DNA of 64,000 bases from Oxalobacter formigenes (GTDB lineage: Bacteria; Pseudomonadota; Gammaproteobacteria; Burkholderiales; Burkholderiaceae_D). Shown here in pieces: positions 35,983 through 44,179 of this stretch. Below the pieces are notes generated by a model that did not search any database, was not told the origin of the DNA, and was given only the letters and a program-made list of their open reading frames with translations. Numbering within the stretch: the first letter of the stretch is position 1; each line of letters begins with the position of its first letter. A program made the translations under genes and the position numbers. The stretch is from the NCBI RefSeq assembly GCF_027158485.1, contig NZ_JAMKYJ010000002.1. One strand, given 5' to 3'.

Positions 35983-36927
35983 TCAATTCAACGCAGCCTT
36001 CAGGCTTTCGACGTTTTTATTCATCATGGAAAGAAAGTTTTCGCCGGCTTCCAACTGGTCACGAGTGATGTTGTGATTGGAAAACAGGGTCATTTTCCGT
36101 GCACCGGTGGCGTCACTGATAGCGTCCGCAATTTTGCCGTTTGAAAATTCAATGGTGAAAACGACGGGAAGATGTTCCCGTTTTACCCGATCGATCAGGA
36201 ATGCCATCGTTGCGGCGCTGGCCTCGGTTTCGGTGGAGCAACCTGAAAAGGCCGCATAGTATTTCAGTCCATATTCATCGGCAAAATAACGGAATGGAAA
36301 ACGGTCGCCGAAAAGTATCGTTTTGCGTTTGGCGTTCTTTACAACGTTTCGGAAAGCGTCATCCAGCGATTTCAGTTGAAGAATATAGTTTTCGCGGTTT
36401 GTTTCATAAGCTTTTGCGTTTTCCGGATCTTTTTCACTCATCTTCGCGGCGATGCTGTTTACAATCGCCATGGCGTTTTTGGGGGAAGTCCAGACATGCT
36501 CGTCCAGTTCATCTTCGCCGTCGTCATGATCGTGTTCCATTCCCTTGACGACTTCTTCCTTGACGGTCGGAACAATATCGAGCAATTTCAGGGTTGCCGG
36601 TTTTTTGTCACCCATTGAACTCAGGATTTCTTCAATCCAGACGTCGTTTTCGCCTCCTGTATAAATGAACAGGTCGGAATTCCGGATCAGCTTGATATCC
36701 TGCGGAGTGGGTTCATAAGTATGGCTTTCCATGCCCGGTTTGAGCAACATGGTAACTTCTGCCTTGTCACCGGCCAGCTGCCGTGCGAAATCGTACTGCG
36801 GAAAAATCGTGGTAACAACTTTCAGTTTGTGCGGGTTGGGCTTGTCTTCCTGAGTACGCGACTGGCAGGCAACCAGAAAGCAAAGAGACAATACCGCCAT
36901 GATCAGAATAGAAAAAAAACGTTTCAT
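35983..36927 (-). CDS. Metal ABC transporter substrate-binding lipoprotein (ZnuA-like)
   Basis: 314 aa from the ATG at 36927; the frame is open to 37011 but MKRFFSILIMAVLSLCFLVAC is a clear lipoprotein signal with Cys21. Expected metal ligands H69 (MESHTYEP) and H144 (DEHVWTSP) are present, with a short His/Asp-rich loop between (H132, H134). FGDRFPFRYFADEYG at about 206-220 replaces the His-containing segment of E. coli ZnuA; I recall this variant from Firmicutes proteins. Zinc is the likeliest cargo, manganese possible. Confidence 0.9.
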   Translation of the reverse strand: MKRFFSILIMAVLSLCFLVACQSRTQEDKPNPHKLKVVTTIFPQYDFARQLAGDKAEVTMLLKPGMESHTYEPTPQDIKLIRNSDLFIYTGGENDVWIEEILSSMGDKKPATLKLLDIVPTVKEEVVKGMEHDHDDGEDELDEHVWTSPKNAMAIVNSIAAKMSEKDPENAKAYETNRENYILQLKSLDDAFRNVVKNAKRKTILFGDRFPFRYFADEYGLKYYAAFSGCSTETEASAATMAFLIDRVKREHLPVVFTIEFSNGKIADAISDATGARKMTLFSNHNITRDQLEAGENFLSMMNKNVESLKAALN

Positions 36928-37023
36928 TTGTTTAAAACCTTCCAGGACAGTCAAACACAGGCAAAAACAGGCAGATGCCTGAGTTGGCCAGTAAAAAATG
37001 TGTTGTAACACCAGAGGAAAGTC

Positions 37024-37329
37024 TCAATTATTCATTCTGGTTTTCTGGCTGATTGGCGTGGCATGGGATAAAAGGAGAATTCGGCCAGCGCACAGAGGTA
37101 TTAACAGGAAGAGTGCCCCCGAAATCAAACTGAACGAAAGGATTTCCATGAATCCGGCCGGTTCAATGGGGTGGTCAGCAAGTTTGAGAGATGTGCAGAC
37201 AGGGCAGGGAACACCAAAACCTTCATCGCCGGTGTCGTGATGAAAGTGGCATGTTGAGAAAATGGCAAGATAAACCAGTGCGATACATAAAAAGATCGCC
37301 AGGGTTCTATTTTGTCGAAAAATTCTCAT
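37024..37329 (-). CDS. Small Cys/His-bearing membrane protein of the metal cassette
   Basis: 101 aa. First membrane segment at about 9-26, then CHFHHD (C27, H28, H30, H31) and CPVC (C42, C45), then a second segment at about 62-85. The cysteines and histidines would sit together on the outer face, a plausible metal-binding patch. I recall small proteins with a HHDCxGxxCPxC pattern near zinc transporters in Firmicutes, but I cannot name a family. It lies between the Fur-family gene and the ZnuA-like gene. Confidence 0.7.
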   Translation of the reverse strand: MRIFRQNRTLAIFLCIALVYLAIFSTCHFHHDTGDEGFGVPCPVCTSLKLADHPIEPAGFMEILSFSLISGALFLLIPLCAGRILLLSHATPISQKTRMNN

Positions 37330-37360
37330 GAAATGCCTTGAATCTGGATAATCTGCACGC

Positions 37361-37789
37361 TCAACGATGAGACGAATTCATGCACTGGGTGCAACTTCCA
37401 TACAAAACCGTGCGCAGGGAATTGATATCGAGCCCATGCTTTTTCAAAAGATGATCTTGTATCAGTCCCAGTTCATCACAATGCAAATGAATCAGTTTTC
37501 CGCATGACTCGCATTTGAAATGGAAGCATGAGGTCTTTTCATCTTCCTGATGGGAACCCACATACTCAAAACAGGCAGCGTCGGTCTTGTCCAGAAGGTA
37601 TTGATTGACAAGGCCTTCATCGATCATTCTTTCCAGATGCCGGTATATGGTGGACATACCGATGGATATGCCCAGTTGCTGGAAATGGTGATGAATATCG
37701 CTTGCCGTCACGTGTTTTCCCGATAACGATTCCAGATACGAAAACAGCGTTTTCCGGTGTCTGGTCTGATATTGCGATGACCTGTTCAA
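37361..37789 (-). CDS. Fur-family metal-responsive repressor (Zur- or Fur-like)
   Basis: 142 aa. Winged helix at about 10-65 (ISIGMSTIYRHLERMIDEGLV) and a dimer domain with the structural zinc site C93-x2-C96 and C133-x2-C136. It heads the cassette and its promoter is flanked by two Fur-type palindromes, so it probably represses itself and the whole transport operon when metal is plentiful. Gene context points to zinc (Zur), but the fold alone cannot separate Zur from Fur. Unlike the short-spaced genes around it, it starts 40-odd bases after its predicted transcription start. Confidence 0.93.
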   Translation of the reverse strand: MNRSSQYQTRHRKTLFSYLESLSGKHVTASDIHHHFQQLGISIGMSTIYRHLERMIDEGLVNQYLLDKTDAACFEYVGSHQEDEKTSCFHFKCESCGKLIHLHCDELGLIQDHLLKKHGLDINSLRTVLYGSCTQCMNSSHR

Positions 37790-37811
37790 AAGAGATCCTT
37801 TTTTCTGAATT

Positions 37812-37826
37812 TGAAAATCGTTCTCA
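37812..37826. promoter_or_regulatory. Fur-type box 2, just downstream of the -10
   Basis: TGAAAATCGTTCTCA, an imperfect 7-1-7 palindrome close to the Fur consensus. It covers the expected transcription start of the minus-strand promoter. Confidence 0.6.
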
Positions 37827-37827
37827 T

Positions 37828-37856
37828 ATTGTAGTCTTGTTGTTCCGGTATATCAA
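37828..37856 (-). promoter_or_regulatory. Promoter of the metal cassette
   Basis: On the minus strand TTGATA (37856-37851) and TACAAT (37833-37828) are separated by 17 bases. It drives the Fur-family gene and probably the five genes after it, since gaps are short or overlapping and no terminator is seen between them. Confidence 0.75.
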
Positions 37857-37885
37857 TGTGAGAATGAGAATCATTTTCACATTGA
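37853..37885. promoter_or_regulatory. Fur-type box 1, a 33-bp palindrome over the -35
   Basis: Perfect 9-bp outer arms TCAATGTGA/TCACATTGA enclose AATGAGAATCATT, which resembles the Fur/Zur core. Only one further pair and the central three bases break the symmetry. It overlaps the -35 hexamer of the cassette promoter. Confidence 0.8.
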
Positions 37886-38088
37886 TGATATTTCTTTTGA
37901 CAGACTGCCGTTTGCAAGGGCGAAGCCTTTTAATGCGAATCTTTTCGATGACGCCGGTTACCATTGATCCATTTTTAAAAAATCAATATTATGAAAATCA
38001 TATTTTTGTTTGATAAGTCGTTTCCGGAGGTGATGAATATAATTTGCGCAGGTAAAATAGGGGACAGGTGAAACAATAAAACCGACAA
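37886..38088. other. Spacer between the metal cassette and truA
   Basis: Contains TATAAT at 38038-38043 facing truA, with a poor -35. Together with the Fur boxes it makes a 299-base divergent region. No ORF of note. Confidence 0.4.
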
Positions 38089-38874
38089 ATGAAACGCATC
38101 GCACTGGGCATCGAATATGACGGAACAAACTGGCGGGGGTGGCAAACCCAGCCGGATGGCATGACCGTTCAGGACCAGTTGCAGGAAGCGATTTTCCGGT
38201 TTACCCGGACCCGCATTTCAACCATGTGTGCCGGACGTACCGATGCGGGCGTCCATGCAAGCGAACAGGTCGTCCATCTGGATACGGAACTCGACCGCTT
38301 GCCCGTTTCATGGGTGAGGGGAGTCAATGCCTATCTGCCTTCATCCATTGCTGTACGCTGGGCATGTGAAGTGCCGGGAGGAAAGGATGGTTTTCATGCG
38401 CGTTCGAGTGCAATGGCGCGACGGTACCGCTACCTGATCTATAACAGCCCGGTACGTTCGCCTTTATGGAAAAACCGTGCCGGATGGGTTTTCAAGCCAC
38501 TGGATATCGGACTGATGCAAAAAGGGGCCGGTTTGTTGTTGGGTGAGCACGATTTTTCAGCGTTCCGTGCCGCAGAATGCCAGTCGATTACGCCGGTCAA
38601 AACCGTCAAACGCATCGACATTGAAAAACAGGGCAATCTGATCGTGTTCACGTTCGAGGCTAATGCATTTTTGCATCATATGGTGCGCAATATCGTCGGT
38701 TCGCTGGTGTACATTGGAAAGGGCAATCATCCGCCTGAATGGATGAAGCAATTGCTCGATGCGAAAGACCGTTCCCTGGCGGCTCCGACTTTCATGCCGG
38801 ACGGCCTGTATCTGTCGCGCGTGCATTACGAGGCGAAATGGGGCTTGCCGCAACGGGAAGATGTTTTTCCTTGA
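38089..38874 (+). CDS. truA: tRNA pseudouridine(38-40) synthase
   Basis: 261 aa. Catalytic D52 in CAGRTDAGVHA. It isomerises uridines 38-40 in the tRNA anticodon arm. YDGTNWRGWQ near the start and FLHHMVRNIVG near 202-212 are family signatures. The truA-trpF-trpB order is usual for Burkholderiales; the ATG has no strong ribosome site. Confidence 0.96.
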   Translation: MKRIALGIEYDGTNWRGWQTQPDGMTVQDQLQEAIFRFTRTRISTMCAGRTDAGVHASEQVVHLDTELDRLPVSWVRGVNAYLPSSIAVRWACEVPGGKDGFHARSSAMARRYRYLIYNSPVRSPLWKNRAGWVFKPLDIGLMQKGAGLLLGEHDFSAFRAAECQSITPVKTVKRIDIEKQGNLIVFTFEANAFLHHMVRNIVGSLVYIGKGNHPPEWMKQLLDAKDRSLAAPTFMPDGLYLSRVHYEAKWGLPQREDVFP

Positions 38875-38924
38875 AATATGAAGAGATCAGGCGGTTTACA
38901 ATCCGGTTTTAAAATGACGAAATC

Positions 38925-39587
38925 ATGAATCGAACCCGAGTAAAAATTTGCGGGCTGACCCGCAGGGAAGATGTACAAACGGCAGTTGACGCTGGCGCTG
39001 ACGCACTGGGCTTCGTTTTTTATCCGGCCAGCCCGCGTTATGTGTCTGCTCACAAAGCGTCGGAACTGATGGCCGAAATGCCTCCTTTCGTGACATCGGT
39101 CGGCCTTTTCGTCAATGCCGATATCGACGACATTGCCGCTGTTGTCGAAACGACACATTTATCTCTTTTGCAGTTTCATGGCGACGAGTCGCCAGAGTGG
39201 TGTGCCGAAGCGGCCGCTGCGACGAACAGGCCGTTTATCCGCGTTTTTCGCGTCAAACCGGATACAACAGCCGATGATTTGCTACAATATGAACGGATTT
39301 ATCGCAATGCCAGTCCGTATTTCAAGGGTTTGCTTCTGGATACCTGGACGGACGCTTACGGCGGAGCAGGAAAGGTTTTCAATTGGTCTCTCGTATCAAA
39401 AGAAATAGGGCCTCGGGTCGTTTTGAGTGGTGGCTTGAGTGCGCAAAATGTCGCTGGTGCAGTTTCTGAACTGCGCCCGTTTGCCGTTGACGTCAGCAGT
39501 GGCGTGGAGGCGGCAAAGGGCATCAAGGATGCCGAGAAAATCCGGGCTTTCATAAGAGCTGTCCGTCAGGCGGGCGAGCCTATCTGA
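38925..39587 (+). CDS. trpF: Phosphoribosylanthranilate isomerase
   Basis: 220 aa TIM barrel. KICGLTRREDV at the start holds the catalytic Cys, and the FHGDE and LDTW stretches and the late VDVSSGVEAAKG phosphate loop follow. Third committed step of tryptophan synthesis. Confidence 0.96.
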   Translation: MNRTRVKICGLTRREDVQTAVDAGADALGFVFYPASPRYVSAHKASELMAEMPPFVTSVGLFVNADIDDIAAVVETTHLSLLQFHGDESPEWCAEAAAATNRPFIRVFRVKPDTTADDLLQYERIYRNASPYFKGLLLDTWTDAYGGAGKVFNWSLVSKEIGPRVVLSGGLSAQNVAGAVSELRPFAVDVSSGVEAAKGIKDAEKIRAFIRAVRQAGEPI

Positions 39588-39654
39588 ACCGGATTTCGGG
39601 CCTGTTCCGTTTTCATTGAGTTGAAAACGCAATTGCACAATCGAGAGAATTTCC

Positions 39655-40902
39655 ATGAAAGACAAAGACTGTTGTTGCAGCGCTTCCAATGCGCTGTTCG
39701 AAACATCCGACTATCATTTGCCGGATGCCAAAGGCCATTTCGGCATTTACGGTGGCCGTTTCGTTTCCGAAACCCTTATTCACGCACTGGATGAACTGAA
39801 CGAGGCTTATGCGCGTTACAAGGACGATCCGGATTTTCTGGCCGAGTTCCGCCATGAACTGAAACATTACGTCGGTCGCCCTTCTCCCGTTTATCACGCT
39901 TCCCGCTGGTCCGACATATTGGGTGGCGCGCAGATTTACCTGAAACGCGAAGACCTGAACCATACGGGCGCTCACAAGGTCAATAACGTGATCGGGCAGG
40001 CTCTGTTGGCAAGACGCATGGGCAAGAAGCGTATCATCGCGGAAACCGGTGCAGGCCAGCACGGTGTGGCGACAGCCACGATCTGTGCCCGTTTCGGTCT
40101 CGAATGCCATGTTTACATGGGCAGTGAAGACGTTGAACGTCAGGCACAGAACGTTTACCGGATGAAGCTTTTGGGTGCTAACGTGATTCCGGTCGAATCC
40201 GGTTCCAAAACCCTGAAAGACGCACTGAACGAAGCCATGCGCGACTGGGTCGCCAACGTCGAAACGACTTTTTATATTATCGGTACCGTAGCGGGACCTC
40301 ACCCTTATCCGATGATGGTACGGGATTTCCAGTCTGTCATCGGTGAGGAATGTCTGGTGCAGATGCCGGAACTGACTGGACGCCAGCCAGACGTTGTCGT
40401 CGCCTGTGTCGGCGGCGGTTCCAATGCCATGGGCATTTTCTATCCGTATATCGACCACAAGGACGTGAGACTGGTCGGTGCGGAAGCGGCCGGTGACGGG
40501 ATGGAAACCGGACGACACGCCGCCTCCCTGAGCGGGGGCATACCGGGCGTTCTGCACGGCAACCGTACCTATCTTTTGCAGGATGGCGATGGCCAGATAA
40601 TCGATACCCATTCCGTCTCGGCAGGTCTGGATTATCCGGGGGTCGGCCCAGAACATGCATGGCTGAAAGATATCGGGCGTGCCGAGTATGTGGGCATCAA
40701 TGATGAAGAAGCGCTGGCCGCTTTCCACGACTGCTGCCGGATCGAGGGCATCATTCCCGCTCTGGAATCGAGCCATGCATTGGCTTATGCCGCGAAACTC
40801 GCGCCAACGCTGCCCAAAGACAAATTAATTCTGGTCAATCTGTCCGGCCGGGGTGACAAGGATATGCATACTGTCGCCCGGAGAGCCGGCATTCAATGGT
40901 GA
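39655..40902 (+). CDS. trpB: Tryptophan synthase beta subunit
   Basis: 415 aa. PLP lysine K108 in NHTGAHKVNN; the glycine loop GGGSNAMG and the serine site ETGAGQHGVA are intact. It condenses indole with serine. The first residues contain an unusual CCC run (6-8) before the core. trpA follows after 59 bases. Confidence 0.97.
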   Translation: MKDKDCCCSASNALFETSDYHLPDAKGHFGIYGGRFVSETLIHALDELNEAYARYKDDPDFLAEFRHELKHYVGRPSPVYHASRWSDILGGAQIYLKREDLNHTGAHKVNNVIGQALLARRMGKKRIIAETGAGQHGVATATICARFGLECHVYMGSEDVERQAQNVYRMKLLGANVIPVESGSKTLKDALNEAMRDWVANVETTFYIIGTVAGPHPYPMMVRDFQSVIGEECLVQMPELTGRQPDVVVACVGGGSNAMGIFYPYIDHKDVRLVGAEAAGDGMETGRHAASLSGGIPGVLHGNRTYLLQDGDGQIIDTHSVSAGLDYPGVGPEHAWLKDIGRAEYVGINDEEALAAFHDCCRIEGIIPALESSHALAYAAKLAPTLPKDKLILVNLSGRGDKDMHTVARRAGIQW

Positions 40903-40961
40903 GGTCGTTTAATACGACGAACGCATGAACCGTTAACCGAATTTAAGGAACAGGATTGATT

Positions 40962-41759
40962 ATGTCTCGCATACAACAAACATTGAATCGTCTGCAAAAG
41001 CAGAACAGAAAGGGGCTTGTCCCATTCGTCACGACCGGTTTTCCTTCTCCGGAACTGACTGTACCCGTCATGCATGCCATGGTTGAAGGCGGTGCCGATA
41101 TTATCGAGCTCGGCGTTCCGTTTTCCGATCCGATGGCAGACGGCCCGGTTATCCAGCACGCTTCCGAAGTCGCCTTGCAAAAAGGCATGACGCTGGAAAA
41201 GGTACTGGATACCGTTGAGGAATTCCGGATCAGGGATGAGAACACGCCAGTCGTTCTGATGGGATACGCCAACCCGATCGAGCGCATGGGCGTGGATGTT
41301 TTCATTAAAAAAGCGGCTGAAAAAGGGGTTGATGGCGTTCTCGTCGTCGATTATCCCCCGGAAGAAAGTGAAGAATTCGCCGCAAAGCTGAAGGCGAACG
41401 ACATCGATATGATTTTTCTGCTGGCGCCGACGTCGACCGATGAACGCATCAGGGAAATCGGCCGGATTGCCAGTGGCTATATTTACTATGTTTCACTGAA
41501 AGGTGTCACAGGTTCAGGAAATTTGAACGTAAATGAGGTAACATCCCGGATTGAAAAAATCAAAAAACACGTTACCATTCCGGTAGGTGTCGGTTTTGGA
41601 ATCCGTGATGCGGCTACTGCCAGGGCGCTTGGCGCCTCTGCCGATGCCGTCGTTATCGGCAGCCGGATTATCCAGGAACTGGAGAGTGCAAAACCGGATG
41701 AAGCGGCATCTGCCGTGAAATCTTTTTTGAAAGAGATACGCAAAGCACTGGACGAATGA
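40962..41759 (+). CDS. trpA: Tryptophan synthase alpha subunit
   Basis: 265 aa from the ATG at 40962 with AAGGA upstream; an in-frame TTG two codons earlier is less likely. Catalytic Glu and Asp are in ELGVPFSDPMADGP. It releases indole for TrpB through the joint tunnel. A methyltransferase gene sometimes found between trpB and trpA in relatives is not present. Confidence 0.97.
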   Translation: MSRIQQTLNRLQKQNRKGLVPFVTTGFPSPELTVPVMHAMVEGGADIIELGVPFSDPMADGPVIQHASEVALQKGMTLEKVLDTVEEFRIRDENTPVVLMGYANPIERMGVDVFIKKAAEKGVDGVLVVDYPPEESEEFAAKLKANDIDMIFLLAPTSTDERIREIGRIASGYIYYVSLKGVTGSGNLNVNEVTSRIEKIKKHVTIPVGVGFGIRDAATARALGASADAVVIGSRIIQELESAKPDEAASAVKSFLKEIRKALDE

Positions 41760-41836
41760 TTTTATACAGGTTATAAAAGCGTCCTGTGATCCGGTGTTTG
41801 CCGGAATGAATTTTTTAATACAATAAAAAGTGCAGA

Positions 41837-41870
41837 AAACAGGCCATCGGATCAGTCCGATGGCCTGTTT
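41837..41870 (+). terminator. Long hairpin between trpA and accD
   Basis: Perfect 15-bp arms AAACAGGCCATCGGA/TCCGATGGCCTGTTT with a TCAG loop. The T-run is short (TTT) and the element ends only about 4 bases before the accD ribosome site, so besides ending the trp transcript it could act in the accD leader. Confidence 0.7.
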
Positions 41871-41884
41871 GATCAGGAGATTTT

Positions 41885-42754
41885 ATGAGTTGGCTTGACA
41901 AGTTGCTTCCACCGCGAATCCAGCATCAGACGGCACCACGCCGGGTGGTGCCTGAAGGCTTGTGGGTGAAATGTCCGTCCTGTGAAGCGGTGTTATACCG
42001 GACCGATCTGGAATCGAATTCCCACGTTTGTCCGCAATGCAGCCATCACATGCGCATCCGTGCCCGCGACAGACTGGATGCCTTGCTGGATGCGGAAGGT
42101 CGTTATCAGGTTGCCGAGTCCGTGACACCATTCGATTCCCTGAAATTCAAGGACAGCAAGAAATATCCCGATCGTCTTAAGACTGCTGTTGAAGGCACCG
42201 GTGAAACCGATGCATTGATTGTTGTCGGCGGGTCAATCAAATCCGTTCCTGTGGTCGTTGCCTGTTTCGAATTCGAATTCATGGGCGGCTCGATGGGTTC
42301 CGTCGTCGGCGAACGTTTCGTTCGCGGCGTGAATGAAGCGATCGAGCGGAAAGTGCCGTTCATCTGCATTACGGCCAGTGGCGGTGCACGTATGCAAGAA
42401 GGCCTGCTTTCCCTGATGCAGATGGCGAAAACCAATATGATTCTGACCCGTCTGGCAGATAAAGGCCTGCCTTACATTTCCGTTCTGACCGATCCGACAA
42501 TGGGCGGTGTTTCCGCTTCGTTCGCTTTCATGGGCGACGTTGTTCTGGCTGAACCGAAAGCGCTGGTCGGCTTTGCCGGTCCGCGCGTGATCGAACAGAC
42601 CGTGCGTGAAAAGCTGCCGGAAGGATTCCAGCGTTCCGAATTCCTGATGAAAAAGGGCGCTGTCGACCGGATTGTCGATCGTCGTGAATTGCGCGATGAA
42701 TTGTCCCATTTGCTGGCGATGTTGCAAAACAGGCCGATTGAAACTATTTCATAA
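41885..42754 (+). CDS. accD: Acetyl-CoA carboxylase carboxyltransferase subunit beta
   Basis: 289 aa. N-terminal zinc ribbon C30-x2-C33, C49-x2-C52, then the crotonase-like carboxyltransferase domain with GGARMQEG and TDPTMGGVSASFA. With AccA it makes malonyl-CoA, the first step of fatty-acid synthesis. AGGAG precedes the ATG. Confidence 0.97.
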   Translation: MSWLDKLLPPRIQHQTAPRRVVPEGLWVKCPSCEAVLYRTDLESNSHVCPQCSHHMRIRARDRLDALLDAEGRYQVAESVTPFDSLKFKDSKKYPDRLKTAVEGTGETDALIVVGGSIKSVPVVVACFEFEFMGGSMGSVVGERFVRGVNEAIERKVPFICITASGGARMQEGLLSLMQMAKTNMILTRLADKGLPYISVLTDPTMGGVSASFAFMGDVVLAEPKALVGFAGPRVIEQTVREKLPEGFQRSEFLMKKGAVDRIVDRRELRDELSHLLAMLQNRPIETIS

Positions 42755-42776
42755 GCCATTTATGTTTTTAATAGTT

Positions 42777-42815
42777 CAAACGCCTGTTCCAAAAGAATAA
42801 GGCGTTTGCGTTTTT
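42777..42815 (+). terminator. Terminator after accD
   Basis: CAAACGCCT pairs with AGGCGTTTG around a 14-base loop, followed by CGTTTTT. Confidence 0.8.
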
Positions 42816-42840
42816 AATGATTTGAATACAATCTTTTTTC

Positions 42841-44175
42841 ATGAAGATGTCCAGGCAATCAGCCGTGAATAAACCGGAGCGAAACCATCGTTCCCTTTCT
42901 GAATGGGTTCAGATTGTGGAAGGCTTGCACCCCAGGAATATCGAAATGGGGCTGGAGAGGATTCGTGTCGTGAAAGAACGGCTGGGCATCCGGTTCGATT
43001 GTCCTGTCATCACGGTGGGCGGGACGAACGGCAAAGGGTCGACCTCTGCCATGCTCCAGACGATTTACGGCGAAGCGGGTTACAAGACCGGTTTGTATTC
43101 CTCTCCCCATATCCATTTTTTCAACGAGCGTATGAAAATCGACGGCAAGATGGTCGACGATGAAACGCTCGTACATTACTTTGAAGTGATCGAGGAAGTC
43201 AGGGGCGATGTTCCGCTGACCTTTTTCGAATTCACGACGCTGGTTGCCTTCAAACTCTTTGCCGATTCGCATCTGGACGTTCTTGTTCTTGAAGTCGGCC
43301 TCGGAGGGCGGCTCGATGCAGTGAATCTGATCGATGCGGACATTGCAATCGTCACGAATGTCGCTATCGACCATGTCGAATATCTGGGCGATACCCGTGA
43401 AAAGATCGGATTTGAAAAGGCGGGCATTTATCGTCAGGGCAAAACGGCTTTTTATGGTGACATCGATCCGCCGGAGTCTCTTTTGGCTCATGCCGCTTCG
43501 GTTGGCGCCAGGCTCAAGGTTTTCGGCACGGATTACCGTTTTGAAACCGATGGCGACCACTGGGATTATCTGGGTGAAAAATCGTCTTATGCCAGTCTCG
43601 TCCCTCCTTCCCTGAAGGGAGATACGCAGATTCACAATGCTACGACGGTTGTGGCTGCTGTGGAAGCATTGCAACAGCGTTTGCCTGTGGATGCAGCCGC
43701 TATCGAACGCGGGATCATGAAGACCGAACTGCCGGGCCGTTTCCAGATTCTTCAGAATGAACCGTCGGTCATTCTCGACGTTGCCCACAATCCCCATGCC
43801 GCTGCCGTACTGGCGAAAAACCTGAAAGACATGGGACCATTCCATGCCACACATGCCGTGTTTGGTGCCATGTCCGACAAGGATATCGACGGTGTTATCG
43901 AGCTGATGAAGGGGTGCGTGGATCGCTGGTATGTGACTGACTTGCCCTTGCCAAGAGCGGCCACGGCAGAAGCACTGAAAGACAAACTCATTTCCGCAGG
44001 CGTTACGCGCGGAAAAACCAACCAGTGCATATCCGTATACCACAATGCTGTCGATGCCATGACAAGCGCCAAGAACAATGCACAGAAAAATGATAGAATA
44101 GTCGCATTCGGATCATTTTGGGTCGTTACAGGGGTCACTGAAGAAGGTGACCTGAAACCAACCAACCATCGTTGA
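42841..44175 (+). CDS. folC: Bifunctional dihydrofolate/folylpolyglutamate synthase
   Basis: 444 aa, Mur-ligase fold. P-loop VGGTNGKGSTS near 58-68 and LDVAHNPHA near 310-318 are diagnostic; DHVEYLGDTREKIGFEKAGI is the Mg/substrate region. It adds glutamate to dihydropteroate and to folates. The accD-folC pair is conserved in proteobacteria. Confidence 0.95.
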   Translation: MKMSRQSAVNKPERNHRSLSEWVQIVEGLHPRNIEMGLERIRVVKERLGIRFDCPVITVGGTNGKGSTSAMLQTIYGEAGYKTGLYSSPHIHFFNERMKIDGKMVDDETLVHYFEVIEEVRGDVPLTFFEFTTLVAFKLFADSHLDVLVLEVGLGGRLDAVNLIDADIAIVTNVAIDHVEYLGDTREKIGFEKAGIYRQGKTAFYGDIDPPESLLAHAASVGARLKVFGTDYRFETDGDHWDYLGEKSSYASLVPPSLKGDTQIHNATTVVAAVEALQQRLPVDAAAIERGIMKTELPGRFQILQNEPSVILDVAHNPHAAAVLAKNLKDMGPFHATHAVFGAMSDKDIDGVIELMKGCVDRWYVTDLPLPRAATAEALKDKLISAGVTRGKTNQCISVYHNAVDAMTSAKNNAQKNDRIVAFGSFWVVTGVTEEGDLKPTNHR

Positions 44176-44179
44176 TTGC

